Of a stretch of 64,000 bases of DNA, positions 1 to 8,558 are shown in pieces. The stretch lies in NCBI RefSeq assembly GCF_010500955.1, contig NZ_QVMJ01000016.1:62001-126000 (forward strand), written 5' to 3'. Numbering within the stretch: position 1 is the first letter of the stretch; every line of letters begins with the position of its first letter. The position numbers were made by a program, and so were the translations under genes. This DNA is from Bacteroides sp. 519. Its GTDB lineage: Bacteria; Bacteroidota; Bacteroidia; Bacteroidales; Bacteroidaceae. The notes under the pieces are model-generated. The model was given only the letters and a program-made list of their open reading frames with translations, made no database searches and was not told the origin of the DNA.

Positions 1-49
1 TACTGTTCACGGAACCTACGGATGTTCCGCCGAATTTCACTACTTTCAT
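1..49 (-). CDS. Aspartate kinase, N-terminal 16 residues only (runs off the window)
   Basis: The minus strand from the ATG at 47-49 reads MKVVKFGGTSVGSVNS. K-F-G-G-T-S is the invariant N-terminal nucleotide-binding motif of aspartokinases, which phosphorylate aspartate in the first step of Lys/Thr/Met synthesis. Only the start is present, so a monofunctional enzyme cannot be told from an aspartokinase-homoserine dehydrogenase fusion. A Thr/Met-rich leader peptide lies about 190 bases upstream and favours the fusion (thrA type), but this is inference. Confidence 0.85.
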   Translation of the reverse strand, partial: MKVVKFGGTSVGSVNS

Positions 50-60
50 ATTTTGAGTAA

Positions 61-180
61 TAAGTTTTGAGTAATAAGTGATAAGTTTTAAGTAATAAGT
101 GATGTATTCAAGTATCCAAGTATCTTAAAGCCTGCATAGCAACTTAAAACTTACTACTTAGAACTTATTACCTAATATTT
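61..180. repeat. Imperfect inverted repeat built of TAATAAGT/GAGTAATAAG units
   Basis: The left arm (61-105) repeats gagtaataagt-like units and the right arm (147-175) carries the complement (aacttaaaacttactact). RNA of either strand could form a long hairpin. It lies in the 5' untranslated region of the aspartate kinase gene and belongs to a class of simple-repeat hairpins found between genes in this window. Confidence 0.55.
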
Positions 181-239
181 TTTTTGATTGTTTCGCCTAC
201 CTTCCATAAGCGTGATTCACGTAGAAACACAAATACTCC

Positions 240-305
240 TTAACCCCGAAGGGTCATGGTTGTACACATAGACATCGTCGTTGTATGTGAGTAGTATTCG
301 TTCAT
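240..305 (-). promoter_or_regulatory. Thr/Met-rich leader peptide (attenuator) upstream of aspartate kinase
   Basis: A 21-codon minus-strand ORF begins MNEYYSH and continues T-T-T-M-S-M-C-T-T-M-T before ending LRG and a stop. Six Thr and three Met in eleven codons match the logic of a threonine-operon leader, where ribosome stalling on scarce tRNAs controls the downstream gene. A possible promoter -7 box (TATTTTTG) is at 344-351 on the minus strand. A classic U-tract terminator is not evident between the leader and the gene, so the exact mechanism is unclear. Confidence 0.7.
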
Positions 306-450
306 TAATCTTGTTTCTATCGTTATTTAATTGATAAGTGCTGCAAAAATAAGAATAATATTATTCATTCTATTACCTTTTGCGATTTTTTTGTGATAAA
401 ATTAAAAAGAAAGGGTGTATACATTATTATAAATGAGTGTTCGTAATAAG

Positions 451-515
451 TTATCAGGAGCTTTAACTCCTTTAACTCCTAGCGAAGCGATAACTCCTTC
501 CATGCTATAGTATGA
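451..515. repeat. Dispersed repeat, copy 1 (second copy at 18365-18415)
   Basis: The stretch with AACTCCTTTAACTCCTAGCG followed by AAGCGATAACTCCTTCCAT recurs nearly identically at 18365-18415. No coding potential is visible. Confidence 0.6.
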
Positions 516-542
516 ATAATTAGGCTAAGTAGAATGTCGACA

Positions 543-705
543 GTTTCACGGTAGGAAACTAACCGTTTCACGGTAGGAAACCAACGGTTTCACGGTATGA
601 AACTACTAGTTTCCTATGTATGAAACTACTTGTTTTCTACATAGAAAACAGTTAGTTTTCTATATAGGAAACTACTTGTTTCACTACACGAAACAAAAAT
701 GAAAC
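543..705. repeat. Tandem array of short palindromes GTTTC-N7-GAAAC, period 22-23 bp
   Basis: At least six consecutive units of about 22-23 bp begin GTTTC or GTTTTC and close with GAAAC or GAAAAC. The inner bases vary (ACGGTAG, CTATGTA, TACATA) while the flanking arms keep pairing. The 541-990 stretch upstream of pyrE has no gene: this array is followed by a second inverted repeat at about 725-835. Confidence 0.75.
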
Positions 706-724
706 TAGTTGTCTCATGCGCATC

Positions 725-835
725 TCGCGTGCTGACAATGCTGTAATGATATTTGCCAGCACACTTTGCCAGCACGCTTTAACAAACTAATAATCAAACA
801 AATAAACCGTTGTGTGCTGGCAGTGCTGGCAAATT
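725..835. repeat. Inverted repeat with TGCCAGCAC arms
   Basis: The left arm at about 750-776 contains two TTTGCCAGCAC units. The right arm at 812-834 contains GTGTGCTGGCAGTGCTGGCA, so a hairpin can form. It lies between the palindrome array and pyrE and may be a processing or regulatory element. No gene is seen here. Confidence 0.55.
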
Positions 836-991
836 TCGATTTTTAAACTCTGTGTAGGTGGTTTTGATAAGGATCAACTCTGTGGTGAATTGTAATCAGA
901 AGATAAGAATTGAAATTAATCTGCTTATTTTCTTTCCCATTTCATTCTCTTTCTATATTTTTGCATCATATTATCATAGTACGCTTTTGTT

Positions 992-1630
992 ATGAAGACT
1001 TTAGAAAGATTATTCGCAGAGAAATTATTAAAGATTAAAGCTATCAAGCTTCAGCCGGCCAATCCCTTTACATGGGCTTCTGGATGGAAATCGCCTTTTT
1101 ATTGCGATAATCGCAAAACATTATCCTATCCTTCACTTAGAAATTTTGTAAAGATTGAAATTACACGCATTATATTAGAACGTTTCGGACAGGTAGATGC
1201 CATTGCAGGTGTTGCAACAGGTGCTATTCCGCAAGGAGCACTGGTAGCCGATGCTTTAAATCTGCCGTTTGTATATGTACGTGCCACTCCAAAAGATCAT
1301 GGACTTGAAAACCTGATAGAAGGAGAGTTACGTCCTGGTATGAAGGTTGTTGTAGTTGAAGATCTTGTATCGACAGGAGGAAGCAGTTTAAAAGCAGTAG
1401 AAGCTATCCGCCGCGATGGATGTGAAGTTATTGGCATGATAGCCGCATATACCTATGGTTTTGATGTAGCAGTAAAAGCATTTAAAGAAGCTAAAGTACC
1501 CTTGGTAACCCTTACCAATTACGACGCTGTGTTAGATGCCGCTTTACGTACCGATTATATAAGCGAAAAAGATGTAGAAATCCTTAATAATTGGCGCAAA
1601 GACCCGGCTCATTGGGAACCTTTTAAATAA
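992..1630 (+). CDS. pyrE: Orotate phosphoribosyltransferase
   Basis: This enzyme joins orotate and PRPP to give orotidine 5'-monophosphate in pyrimidine synthesis. The 212-residue length is normal for the family. The PRPP-binding loop is visible as VVVVEDLVSTGGSS at about residues 118-131, and GVATGAIPQGALVAD near residue 70 matches the family's substrate region. It stands alone; the next gene starts about 100 bases downstream in the same direction. Confidence 0.95.
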   Translation: MKTLERLFAEKLLKIKAIKLQPANPFTWASGWKSPFYCDNRKTLSYPSLRNFVKIEITRIILERFGQVDAIAGVATGAIPQGALVADALNLPFVYVRATPKDHGLENLIEGELRPGMKVVVVEDLVSTGGSSLKAVEAIRRDGCEVIGMIAAYTYGFDVAVKAFKEAKVPLVTLTNYDAVLDAALRTDYISEKDVEILNNWRKDPAHWEPFK

Positions 1631-1731
1631 AGAAAACAACATATAAAATAGTTACTAACACTGGGCCACAGAGTCACCCCTTATTATTCGCTCTGTGTTT
1701 CAGTGTTTTTTTCATTCAACAGTTACAAATT

Positions 1732-2142
1732 ATGAGTAAATTCGAAAGTGGTATAAAAGAGATACCTTACAGCCAGGAGCGTGTTTATAATAAGTTATCT
1801 AACTTGAGCCATCTGGAAGGTATCAAAGATAAAATTCCACAAGACAAAATACAGGATCTGGAATTCGACACCGATACTATCAGCTTCAGTATGTCGCCGG
1901 TAGGCAAAGTTACATTGAATATTGTAGAAAGAGATCCTGTTAAATGCATTAAGTTTGGAACAACCACTTCGCCACTACCATTCACCTTATGGATACAGAT
2001 TCTACCTGTTACAGAAGAAACATCAAAGATGAAAATAACAGTAGAAACAGACCTGAATCCGATGATGAAAATGATGGTTGAAAAGCCACTCAAAGAAGGA
2101 CTGGAAAAAATGGCAAGTATGATTGCCACAATACCATATTAA
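1732..2142 (+). CDS. SRPBCC (START/Bet v1-fold) family protein
   Basis: This 136-residue protein has the pattern of the small SRPBCC fold: an N-terminal ESGIKEIPYSQERVYNKLSN strand-helix, a central run of beta strands, and a C-terminal long helix (KPLKEGLEKMASMIATIPY). Such proteins usually bind hydrophobic ligands; the ligand is unknown here. A gene of this kind commonly sits next to pyrE in Bacteroidales, which supports the call but not a function. There is no signal peptide, so it is cytosolic. Confidence 0.75.
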   Translation: MSKFESGIKEIPYSQERVYNKLSNLSHLEGIKDKIPQDKIQDLEFDTDTISFSMSPVGKVTLNIVERDPVKCIKFGTTTSPLPFTLWIQILPVTEETSKMKITVETDLNPMMKMMVEKPLKEGLEKMASMIATIPY

Positions 2143-2280
2143 TTGAGAGTTGAGAGTTGAGAGTTGAGAGTTACGATGTTGTATGATAACTCTTAACTCT
2201 CAACTCTCAACTCCCAACTTTATTATAAATTATGATTTGATTGTTGATAACTCTCAACTCTCAACTCTCAACTCTCGACT
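2143..2280. repeat. Hairpin of TTGAGAG/CTCTCAA simple repeats
   Basis: Four TTGAGAG-type units at 2146-2171 are followed by the complementary AACTCTCAACTC units at 2190-2215, with a further CTCTCAACT block at 2249-2275. The short purine-rich units are tandem and the arms are complementary. The same motif recurs at 5285-5355 and 33118-33180. Confidence 0.7.
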
Positions 2281-2283
2281 AAT

Positions 2284-3618
2284 ATGAAGCTTTGGGAAAA
2301 AAGTACAGAAGTAAACAAAGAGATTGAACAATTCACTGTTGGCAAAGACCGTGAAATGGATTTGTATCTGGCTAAATATGATGTTATGGGTTCTATGGCA
2401 CATATAACAATGCTAGAAAGCATCGGGTTGTTAACAAAAACCGAGTTGGAATTACTCCTTGTTGAACTTAAAAATATATATAAAGAGATAGAAGAGGGCA
2501 ACTTCGTTATCGAAGATGGTATTGAAGATGTCCACTCGCAGGTAGAACTATTGTTAACCCGCCGTCTGGGTGATATTGGAAAGAAAATCCACAGCGGTCG
2601 TTCGCGCAACGATCAGGTTTTGGTCGACCTGAAATTATTTACCCGTGCCCGGATAAAAGAAATAGCCGAAGCCGTTGAAGATTTGTTTCATGTTCTCATC
2701 AATCAAAGTAACAAATATAAAGATGTGCTTCTTCCGGGATACACTCATCTTCAAATAGCTATGCCTTCATCTTTTGGCCTTTGGTTTGGTGCCTATGCCG
2801 AAGGTTTGGTCGATGATATGCTTTTTCTGCAGGCAGCCTATAAAATGTGCAACCGCAATCCGCTCGGATCGGCTGCGGGCTATGGTTCTTCGTTCCCTCT
2901 GAACCGTACCATGACTACAGAGCTACTGGGATTCGATTCCATGAACTACAATGTAGTATACGCTCAGATGGGACGTGGCAAGATGGAAAGAAATGTAGCT
3001 TTTGCTCTGGCAAGCATTGCCGGAACAATTTCTAAACTGGCTTATGATGCATGTTTGTATAACAGTCAGAATTTCGGCTTTGTAAAACTACCCGACGAAT
3101 GTACAACCGGTTCGAGCATTATGCCACATAAAAAAAATCCGGATGTATTTGAGTTAACCCGGGCAAAATGCAATAAAATACAATCGCTGCCACAACAAAT
3201 TATGATGATAGCCAACAATCTACCTTCCGGCTATTTCCGCGATCTTCAGATTATTAAAGAAGTGTTCCTTCCGGCATTCGACGAATTAATGGAATGCATA
3301 CAGATGACTACTTATATAATGCAGGAAATCAAAGTAAACGAACACATCCTGAACGATGAAAAGTACTTATTGATTTTCAGCGTAGAAGAGGTAAACAGAC
3401 TTGCACGCGAAGGTGTTCCTTTCAGAGATGCCTACAAACAAGTAGGTTTAGATATCGAGGCCGGAAACTTTAGCCACAACAAAAAGGTGAATCATACACA
3501 CGAAGGCAGTATTGGTAACTTATGCAATGAAGAGATTGAATTGCTGATGCAAAAGGTAGTGGATGATTTCAATTTTGAACGGGTGGAACAGGCGGAGAAG
3601 AGGTTGCTGAAAGATTAA
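2284..3618 (+). CDS. argH: Argininosuccinate lyase
   Basis: This enzyme splits argininosuccinate into arginine and fumarate, the last step of arginine synthesis. The 444-residue length fits the fumarase/aspartase superfamily. The signature GSSIMPHKKNPD is at about residues 278-289 and carries the flexible catalytic loop; HSGRSRNDQV near residue 102 is the second conserved block. It follows a simple-repeat hairpin, so it probably has its own promoter. It runs in the same direction as the aldo/keto reductase 23 bases downstream. Confidence 0.95.
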   Translation: MKLWEKSTEVNKEIEQFTVGKDREMDLYLAKYDVMGSMAHITMLESIGLLTKTELELLLVELKNIYKEIEEGNFVIEDGIEDVHSQVELLLTRRLGDIGKKIHSGRSRNDQVLVDLKLFTRARIKEIAEAVEDLFHVLINQSNKYKDVLLPGYTHLQIAMPSSFGLWFGAYAEGLVDDMLFLQAAYKMCNRNPLGSAAGYGSSFPLNRTMTTELLGFDSMNYNVVYAQMGRGKMERNVAFALASIAGTISKLAYDACLYNSQNFGFVKLPDECTTGSSIMPHKKNPDVFELTRAKCNKIQSLPQQIMMIANNLPSGYFRDLQIIKEVFLPAFDELMECIQMTTYIMQEIKVNEHILNDEKYLLIFSVEEVNRLAREGVPFRDAYKQVGLDIEAGNFSHNKKVNHTHEGSIGNLCNEEIELLMQKVVDDFNFERVEQAEKRLLKD

Positions 3619-3641
3619 AACGACTTTTAAATAAAACTGTT

Positions 3642-4658
3642 ATGGACTATATACCTTCCGAAAACCGATACACTGGCGAAATGCTTTATAAGTATTGTGG
3701 TAAGAGTGGTTTAATGCTTCCTAAAATATCATTGGGATTGTGGCATAACTTTGGCGATGTAGACGACTTTGATGTTGCAACCGACATGATAAAATATGCC
3801 TTCGATAACGGAATTACCCACTTCGACTTAGCCAACAATTATGGTCCCTCTCCCGGTTCGGCCGAAAGCAATTTCGGTAAGATACTGAAAACTAACTTCC
3901 AAGGCTACCGGGATGAAATGATTATTTCTTCTAAAGCAGGACACGCTATGTGGCCCGGGCCTTATGGCGATGGAAGCTCGCGCAAGAATCTGATGGCAAG
4001 TATCGATCAAAGCTTGCGCCGTACCGGACTTGAATATTTCGACATATTCTACAGCCACCGCTATGATGGTGTTACTCCTGTAGAAGAAACCATGCAAGCA
4101 CTTATTGACATAGTAAAACAAGGCAAAGCCTTATATATAGGTTTATCCAAATATCCGACCGATAAAGCTAAAATAGCTTATGATATGCTCAAAGCTGCGG
4201 GTACTCCCTGCCTGATTTATCAAGATAGATACAGCATGTTTACACGTGAGGTTGAAGCCGGACCATTGCAACTTGCACATGATCAGGGATGTGGCTTTAT
4301 TGCTTTCTCTCCTTTAGCCCAAGGACTATTAACCAATAAATACCTACACGGTATTCCCGAAGGATCAAGAGCAGCACGTTCAACCGGTTTTCTGCAACGC
4401 GATCAGGTAACTGATGATAAAATTGCCGCTGTACGCAAACTAAACGAAATAGCAGAGCAACGCAATCAGTCTTTGGCTCAAATGGCACTTGCATGGGTGT
4501 TGAAAGATGAACGGGTTACCTCTGTGATTATTGGTGCGAGTTCTGTTAATCAACTAGCTGATAATCTGAGCACTTTAGATTGTATTTCTTTCAGTAGTGA
4601 AGAGCTGGAGATGATTGAAAGAATACTCTCAACAGTAAATATTCAGATGCCTAAGTAA
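3642..4658 (+). CDS. Aldo/keto reductase (YghZ/MgrA-like)
   Basis: The 338-residue protein is an NADPH-dependent reductase of the aldo/keto reductase fold. DLANNYGPSPGSAE at about residues 65-78 carries the catalytic Asp and Tyr, and SSKAGHAMWPGPYGDGSSR resembles the E. coli YghZ group, which acts on methylglyoxal and similar aldehydes. The C-terminal IIGASSVNQLADN is the cofactor-binding segment. The actual substrate here is not known. Confidence 0.88.
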   Translation: MDYIPSENRYTGEMLYKYCGKSGLMLPKISLGLWHNFGDVDDFDVATDMIKYAFDNGITHFDLANNYGPSPGSAESNFGKILKTNFQGYRDEMIISSKAGHAMWPGPYGDGSSRKNLMASIDQSLRRTGLEYFDIFYSHRYDGVTPVEETMQALIDIVKQGKALYIGLSKYPTDKAKIAYDMLKAAGTPCLIYQDRYSMFTREVEAGPLQLAHDQGCGFIAFSPLAQGLLTNKYLHGIPEGSRAARSTGFLQRDQVTDDKIAAVRKLNEIAEQRNQSLAQMALAWVLKDERVTSVIIGASSVNQLADNLSTLDCISFSSEELEMIERILSTVNIQMPK

Positions 4659-4674
4659 TTTTCTGCACAAATAT

Positions 4675-4705
4675 TTTGCTTTTTAACAAATTGCACTTAT
4701 CTTTG
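4675..4705 (+). promoter_or_regulatory. Promoter of the tRNA-Gly/tRNA-Leu pair
   Basis: TTTG at 4675-4678 is followed after 19 bases by TATCTTTG at 4698-4705. This is a good match to the Bacteroidota housekeeping promoter, placed 11 bases before the tRNA. Confidence 0.7.
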
Positions 4706-4716
4706 CATCCGCAATC

Positions 4717-4789
4717 GCGAAAGTAGCTCAGTTGGTAGAGCATAACCTTGCCAAGGTTAGGGTCGCGGGTTCGAATCCCGTCTTTCGCT
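4717..4789 (+). tRNA. tRNA-Gly (anticodon GCC)
   Basis: The 73-nt sequence closes with acceptor stem GCGAAAG/CTTTCGC. It contains the D-arm AGCTCAGTTGGTAGAGC, an anticodon loop CTTGCCAA and T-arm GGGTTCGAATCCC. The 3' CCA is not encoded. Confidence 0.95.
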
Positions 4790-4805
4790 CGTTCTTTAAA
4801 AGGAT

Positions 4806-4889
4806 GCCCGGATGGTGGAATGGTAGACACGAAGGACTTAAAATCCTTTGGCTATAGCAGCTGTGCGGGTTCAAGTCCCGCTTCGGGTA
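4806..4889 (+). tRNA. tRNA-Leu (anticodon TAA)
   Basis: The 84-nt sequence has acceptor GCCCGGA/TTCGGGT, a TGGTGGAATGGTAGACAC D-region typical of tRNA-Leu, anticodon loop CTTAAAA, a long variable arm, and GGGTTCAAGTCCC. It lies 16 bases after tRNA-Gly and is probably cotranscribed with it. Confidence 0.95.
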
Positions 4890-4989
4890 CTGGGCATTCG
4901 CCAAAAATAAGACTCTGTAAATTAATTATTTATGGGGTCTTTTTTTATATATATACCTTTCATTATGCTTCCGTTTGTTTAAATCATTA

Positions 4990-5460
4990 CGATTGATTGC
5001 ACATACGTATAACATTCGTTGTAAATAGATTGATGATGTGTTGTACAACCACAGTTTATTCCCTGTAGATAGAATGGAAAATAAAGCCCGTTGATTTCGT
5101 CTGAATATGTTACACGGGTTATGCAAAATTACAATGATACGATAGTTAAACGCAGTATAGTCGGAAAGAAAAACGCGTACAAACGCTGGCAGAAGAAAAA
5201 TGGTAATACCATGGCAACAGAAAAGAACATAACAGAAAAGAAAACATCAGTAGAAAAAGATAAAAAAGAAACTGCTGATACTCTAGTTGAGAGTTGAGAA
5301 TTGAGAGTTGAGAGTTACGATGCCGCATGGAACTCTCAACTCTCAATTCTCAACTCAAATGAACTGCATTTGCACCCTAAATGAACTGCATTTGCATGCT
5401 AAATGAACTGCATTTGAGGTGTAAATGAACTTCATTTGAGGTGTAAATAAACTGCATTTT
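4990..5460 (+). repeat. Large dispersed repeat, copy A (inverted copy B at 33000-33470)
   Basis: From the TAACATTCGTTGTAAATAG region through an A-rich block, a TTGAGAG hairpin (5285-5355) and a tandem array of AAATGAACTGCATTT, this stretch is found again in reverse orientation at 33000-33470 with scattered differences. A 68-codon ORF inside it is not conserved well enough between the copies to be believed. The region from 4890 to 5830 holds no gene. Confidence 0.8.
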
Positions 5461-5461
5461 T
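5357..5461. repeat. Array of AAATGAACTGCATTT, period about 23 bp
   Basis: Five units of the imperfect palindrome AAATGAACTGCATTT are separated by 7-8 base spacers (GCACCCT, GCATGCT, GAGGTGT, GAGGTGT). The last two units carry single changes. The reverse complement array is at 33011-33114. Confidence 0.8.
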
Positions 5462-5491
5462 GGTTCAGTTAGAGGCTGAATTGAACTAAGA

Positions 5492-5722
5492 TAAAAACAC
5501 AGAGGTACAGAAACACGGAGCTTATCAAGAATGCCCGTAGGGCATTCATATCAATAGAAAGGCAATGATAATACTCTTCACAACCCGGTACGGGTTGCAT
5601 CGTATCTACCATGCAACCCGTACCGGGTTGAAGATTAAAACTTATTATTATTCTATTGATATGAATGCCCTACGGGCATTTTCGATAAGCTCCGTGTTTC
5701 TGTGTCTCCGTGTTTTTATTCA
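5492..5722. repeat. Modular palindromic element 1
   Basis: A ~230-bp near-palindrome has outer arms ACACAGAGGTACAGAAACAC and its complement, followed inward by AATGCCCGTAGGGCATT blocks and a central CAACCCGGTACGGGTTG block, each present in both arms. The outer ~30 bp recur at 33482-33826 and, on one side only, at 47485-47545. No protein is credible. It may act as a bidirectional terminator or be a transposition-derived repeat. Confidence 0.75.
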
Positions 5723-5831
5723 ATTCCAATCTGAGTTGAACAAGAGTGAGGTAAAGGAGGCGATGCCGCATGGTATAGAGAGCTATATTAAAAAAAAGCG
5801 AACACTTTAAAAAGTATTCGCTTATGCTTTG

Positions 5832-5905
5832 TAGCGGGACCGAGAATTGAACTCGGGACCTCATGATTATGAATCATGCGCTCTAACCATCTGAGCTATC
5901 CCGCC
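5832..5905 (-). tRNA. tRNA-Met (anticodon CAT)
   Basis: The minus strand reads GGCGGGATAGCTCAGATGG and so on, with anticodon loop TTCATAA, T-arm GAGTTCAATTCTC and acceptor closing TCCCGCT plus A. The first base pair is G-T. An elongator methionine tRNA is most likely; a CAT-anticodon tRNA-Ile that is modified at C34 cannot be excluded by eye. Confidence 0.9.
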
Positions 5906-6117
5906 ATCTTTCTGATTGCGGGTGCAAAGTTATGCCTTTTTTTGAATTAGCCAAAACTTTTTTTCGTATTTTCTGTTTTTATTAATAAGATTTTCTTTCA
6001 ACCCTCTCTACAAGGCTTATATTGAGGGGTAAGATAGAATAGCAATAAATTAATGCAATTTATTATATGAAATTAGAAAAAAGTATTTATCTTGGCACAA
6101 ACTAAAAGATTTGGACT

Positions 6118-6504
6118 ATGAAAAAAGAAAAAATACATTTGGAATATCTGTTAAATCCCTCTTCTAAGAATTTAATCTGGTCGGCTATTAGCACCCCAAC
6201 AGGTTTAGAGGAATGGTTTGCCGACAAAGTTCTTTCAGATGATAAAATCGTCACTTTTTTCTGGGGAAAAACAGAAAGCAAACGAGCAGAAATAATTGCG
6301 ATAAGAGCCTATTCGTATATACGATTCAGATGGCTTGATGAAGAACACGAACGTGATTATTTTGAAATCAAAATGAACAATAGCGAATTGACAAACGATT
6401 TCGTTATAGAGGTGATAGATTTTGCCCTTCCAGACGAAGTAGATGATTTGAAAGAATTGTGGGATTCGCAAATTGACACCCTACGAAGAGCCTATGGTTT
6501 TTAA
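6118..6504 (+). CDS. START-like domain protein
   Basis: The 128-residue protein starts MKKEKIHLEYLLNPSSKNLI and contains LEEWFADKV and FFWGKTESKRAEI, the pattern of the START-like/AHSA1-type fold found widely in Bacteroidota. A YIRFRWLDEE segment precedes an acidic C-terminal helix. A gene of this kind immediately upstream of an LptF/LptG-family permease is a common Bacteroidales arrangement. Its ligand and function are unknown. It has no signal peptide. Confidence 0.75.
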   Translation: MKKEKIHLEYLLNPSSKNLIWSAISTPTGLEEWFADKVLSDDKIVTFFWGKTESKRAEIIAIRAYSYIRFRWLDEEHERDYFEIKMNNSELTNDFVIEVIDFALPDEVDDLKELWDSQIDTLRRAYGF

Positions 6505-6657
6505 ATAGATTTACGATTTTGCAATTTACAACCGGAGTTACATTGTAACATATAAATGTAACTTCAGTTGTAAATACCTTAACTTTCAATAAAAACCTTT
6601 CACCAATTCCTTTTTTGTGCTAATTTTGCAACCTAAATTCTACCTAAGAATAATACA

Positions 6658-8556
6658 ATGCTTCGCATAAAAAAGTTAGATACATTCATTTTAAAAAGTT
6701 TCTCATTACTTTTTATAGGAACCTTTTTCATTTGTCTCTTCATCTTCATGATGCAGTTTTTATGGAGATACGTAGATGAGCTGGTTGGTAAAGGGTTAGA
6801 AATGAATATACTGGGGCAGTTTTTTTACTATTCGGCTTTAACCCTTGTGCCAATGGCACTCCCTTTAGCCATACTATTGGCAGCACTTATCACTTTCGGA
6901 AATTTTGGAGAACGATACGAACTTCTTGCAATGAAAGCAGCAGGTATTTCATTAATCGAAATAATGAAACCTCTTATTGTTTTAGTTACAATGCTTTGTT
7001 GCATCTCTTTCTTTTTCCAAAATGTAGTTGGCCCGCATGCACAATTAAAGCTATATACCCTTTTATACTCAATGCGGCAAAAATCGCCCGAGGTAGAGAT
7101 ACCCGAAGGTGTGTTTTACGATGAACTTCCCGGATTCAATCTATACGTAAAAAAGAAAGACAGGAAAACGGGAATGCTTTATGATCTTATGATATACGAT
7201 CTTCGCGATGGCCCCGAAAATGCATTAACCATCTATTCGGATTCGGGACGTTTGGAAATGACTGCCGATAAGCAACATTTCTACCTGCATTTATACAATG
7301 GAGAGTCGTTTCAAAATGTGAAGCAACAAGCCACCAAAGCCGAAAACATGGCTTACCGAAGAGAAATCTTCAGAGAAAAACATACAATCATTGAGTTCGA
7401 TTCAGATTTTAATATGATGGATGAAAGCATTATGAGCAACCAATCCATTAGTAAAAACCTGAAAATGCTGGAAACCTCTATCGACTCAATGACAATACTT
7501 AGCGATAGTATCGGACGTAATTATTATACGGAAGCAAAAAACGGAATATTTCAAACTACACATTTAAATAAGGAAGACACCGTAAAAATAGAAGAAGCCA
7601 TTATTGATGATTATAATGTTGACAGTCTATACAACAGGGCTACTTTATCGCAAAAGCAGAAAATATTATCATCGGCATCAACCAGAGCCGATACACAAGG
7701 AAGCGAATGGAACTATAAAAGCTACACGATTAAAAATAACGACCATAATATACGCCGCCATAAAACAGAATGGCATAGAAAATACTCTATCTCCCTATCT
7801 TGTTTAATCTTCTTTTTCATTGGGGCTCCATTAGGATCTATCATCCGAAAAGGAGGACTGGGAATGCCTGTAATAGCATCCGTTCTGATATTTATCTTTT
7901 ATTATATAATAGATAATATGGGATACAAGATGGCACGCGATGGTAACTGGATTATGGTAGCTGGGATGTGGTTAAGTACAGCTATTCTGGCCCCTATCGG
8001 TTTGTTTCTCACTTATAAATCCAATAAAGATTCTGTTGTATTTAATCTTGATGCATATACAGCATGGATAAAAAGATTTTTTGGTATACGTAGTGTACGA
8101 AACTTGTTCCGTAAAGATGTTATAATCAACGATCCGGATTATGTGCGTTTACCTGCCGAGATTGAAAAACTCACCCGGGATTGCCGTAATTATATCGAGA
8201 AGCATACACTACACAAAGCCCCCAACTATTTTAAATTGTGGGTAACCGAAAAGCAAGACAAGGAGATTGTACGTATCAATGAACATCTTGAAGAGTTCAT
8301 CGACGAAATGTCGAATACCCATTCGGCCAGAATATTGGCTTACCTTAACGAATACCCCATAATTCCGAATGCAGCACACACCAAACCTTTCCGGATTGAA
8401 TGGCTCAATATTGTTACAGGTTTGATATTCCCAGTGGGTCTATTCTTCTATTTCAGAATATGGATTTTCAGGATACGTTTGCTGAAAGACCTTGAAAAAA
8501 CTATCAAAACAAACCAAAATATACAATTCCTCATAGCCGAGGATCAAAACCTATAG
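6658..8556 (+). CDS. LptF/LptG-family permease (YjgP/YjgQ)
   Basis: This family forms the inner-membrane part of the Lpt machine, which extracts lipopolysaccharide and passes it to the periplasmic bridge. The N-terminus has two membrane segments (about residues 13-35 and 52-75) followed by GERYELLAMKAAGIS, the cytoplasmic coupling helix contacting the LptB ATPase. A periplasmic domain follows (residues 120-380), then a membrane bundle at about 383-460. At 632 residues it is much longer than the ~360 of E. coli; the extra ~160 C-terminal residues include another membrane hairpin near 580-600. The gene ends 2 bases before ribBA, suggesting cotranscription. LptF and LptG cannot be separated here. 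Confidence 0.88.
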   Translation: MLRIKKLDTFILKSFSLLFIGTFFICLFIFMMQFLWRYVDELVGKGLEMNILGQFFYYSALTLVPMALPLAILLAALITFGNFGERYELLAMKAAGISLIEIMKPLIVLVTMLCCISFFFQNVVGPHAQLKLYTLLYSMRQKSPEVEIPEGVFYDELPGFNLYVKKKDRKTGMLYDLMIYDLRDGPENALTIYSDSGRLEMTADKQHFYLHLYNGESFQNVKQQATKAENMAYRREIFREKHTIIEFDSDFNMMDESIMSNQSISKNLKMLETSIDSMTILSDSIGRNYYTEAKNGIFQTTHLNKEDTVKIEEAIIDDYNVDSLYNRATLSQKQKILSSASTRADTQGSEWNYKSYTIKNNDHNIRRHKTEWHRKYSISLSCLIFFFIGAPLGSIIRKGGLGMPVIASVLIFIFYYIIDNMGYKMARDGNWIMVAGMWLSTAILAPIGLFLTYKSNKDSVVFNLDAYTAWIKRFFGIRSVRNLFRKDVIINDPDYVRLPAEIEKLTRDCRNYIEKHTLHKAPNYFKLWVTEKQDKEIVRINEHLEEFIDEMSNTHSARILAYLNEYPIIPNAAHTKPFRIEWLNIVTGLIFPVGLFFYFRIWIFRIRLLKDLEKTIKTNQNIQFLIAEDQNL

Positions 8557-8558
8557 AT

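Noticed and set aside
543..705. Possible CRISPR array
   Set aside because: The period of 22-23 bp is too short, the spacers are not unique 30-mers, and no cas gene is present. Units vary in the repeated arms themselves.
4748..4996. 82-codon ORF over tRNA genes
   Set aside because: It runs through tRNA-Gly and tRNA-Leu on the same strand and codes no known pattern.
5091..5297. 68-codon ORF in repeat copy A
   Set aside because: The inverted copy at 33000-33470 does not preserve the frame, so it is not under coding selection.
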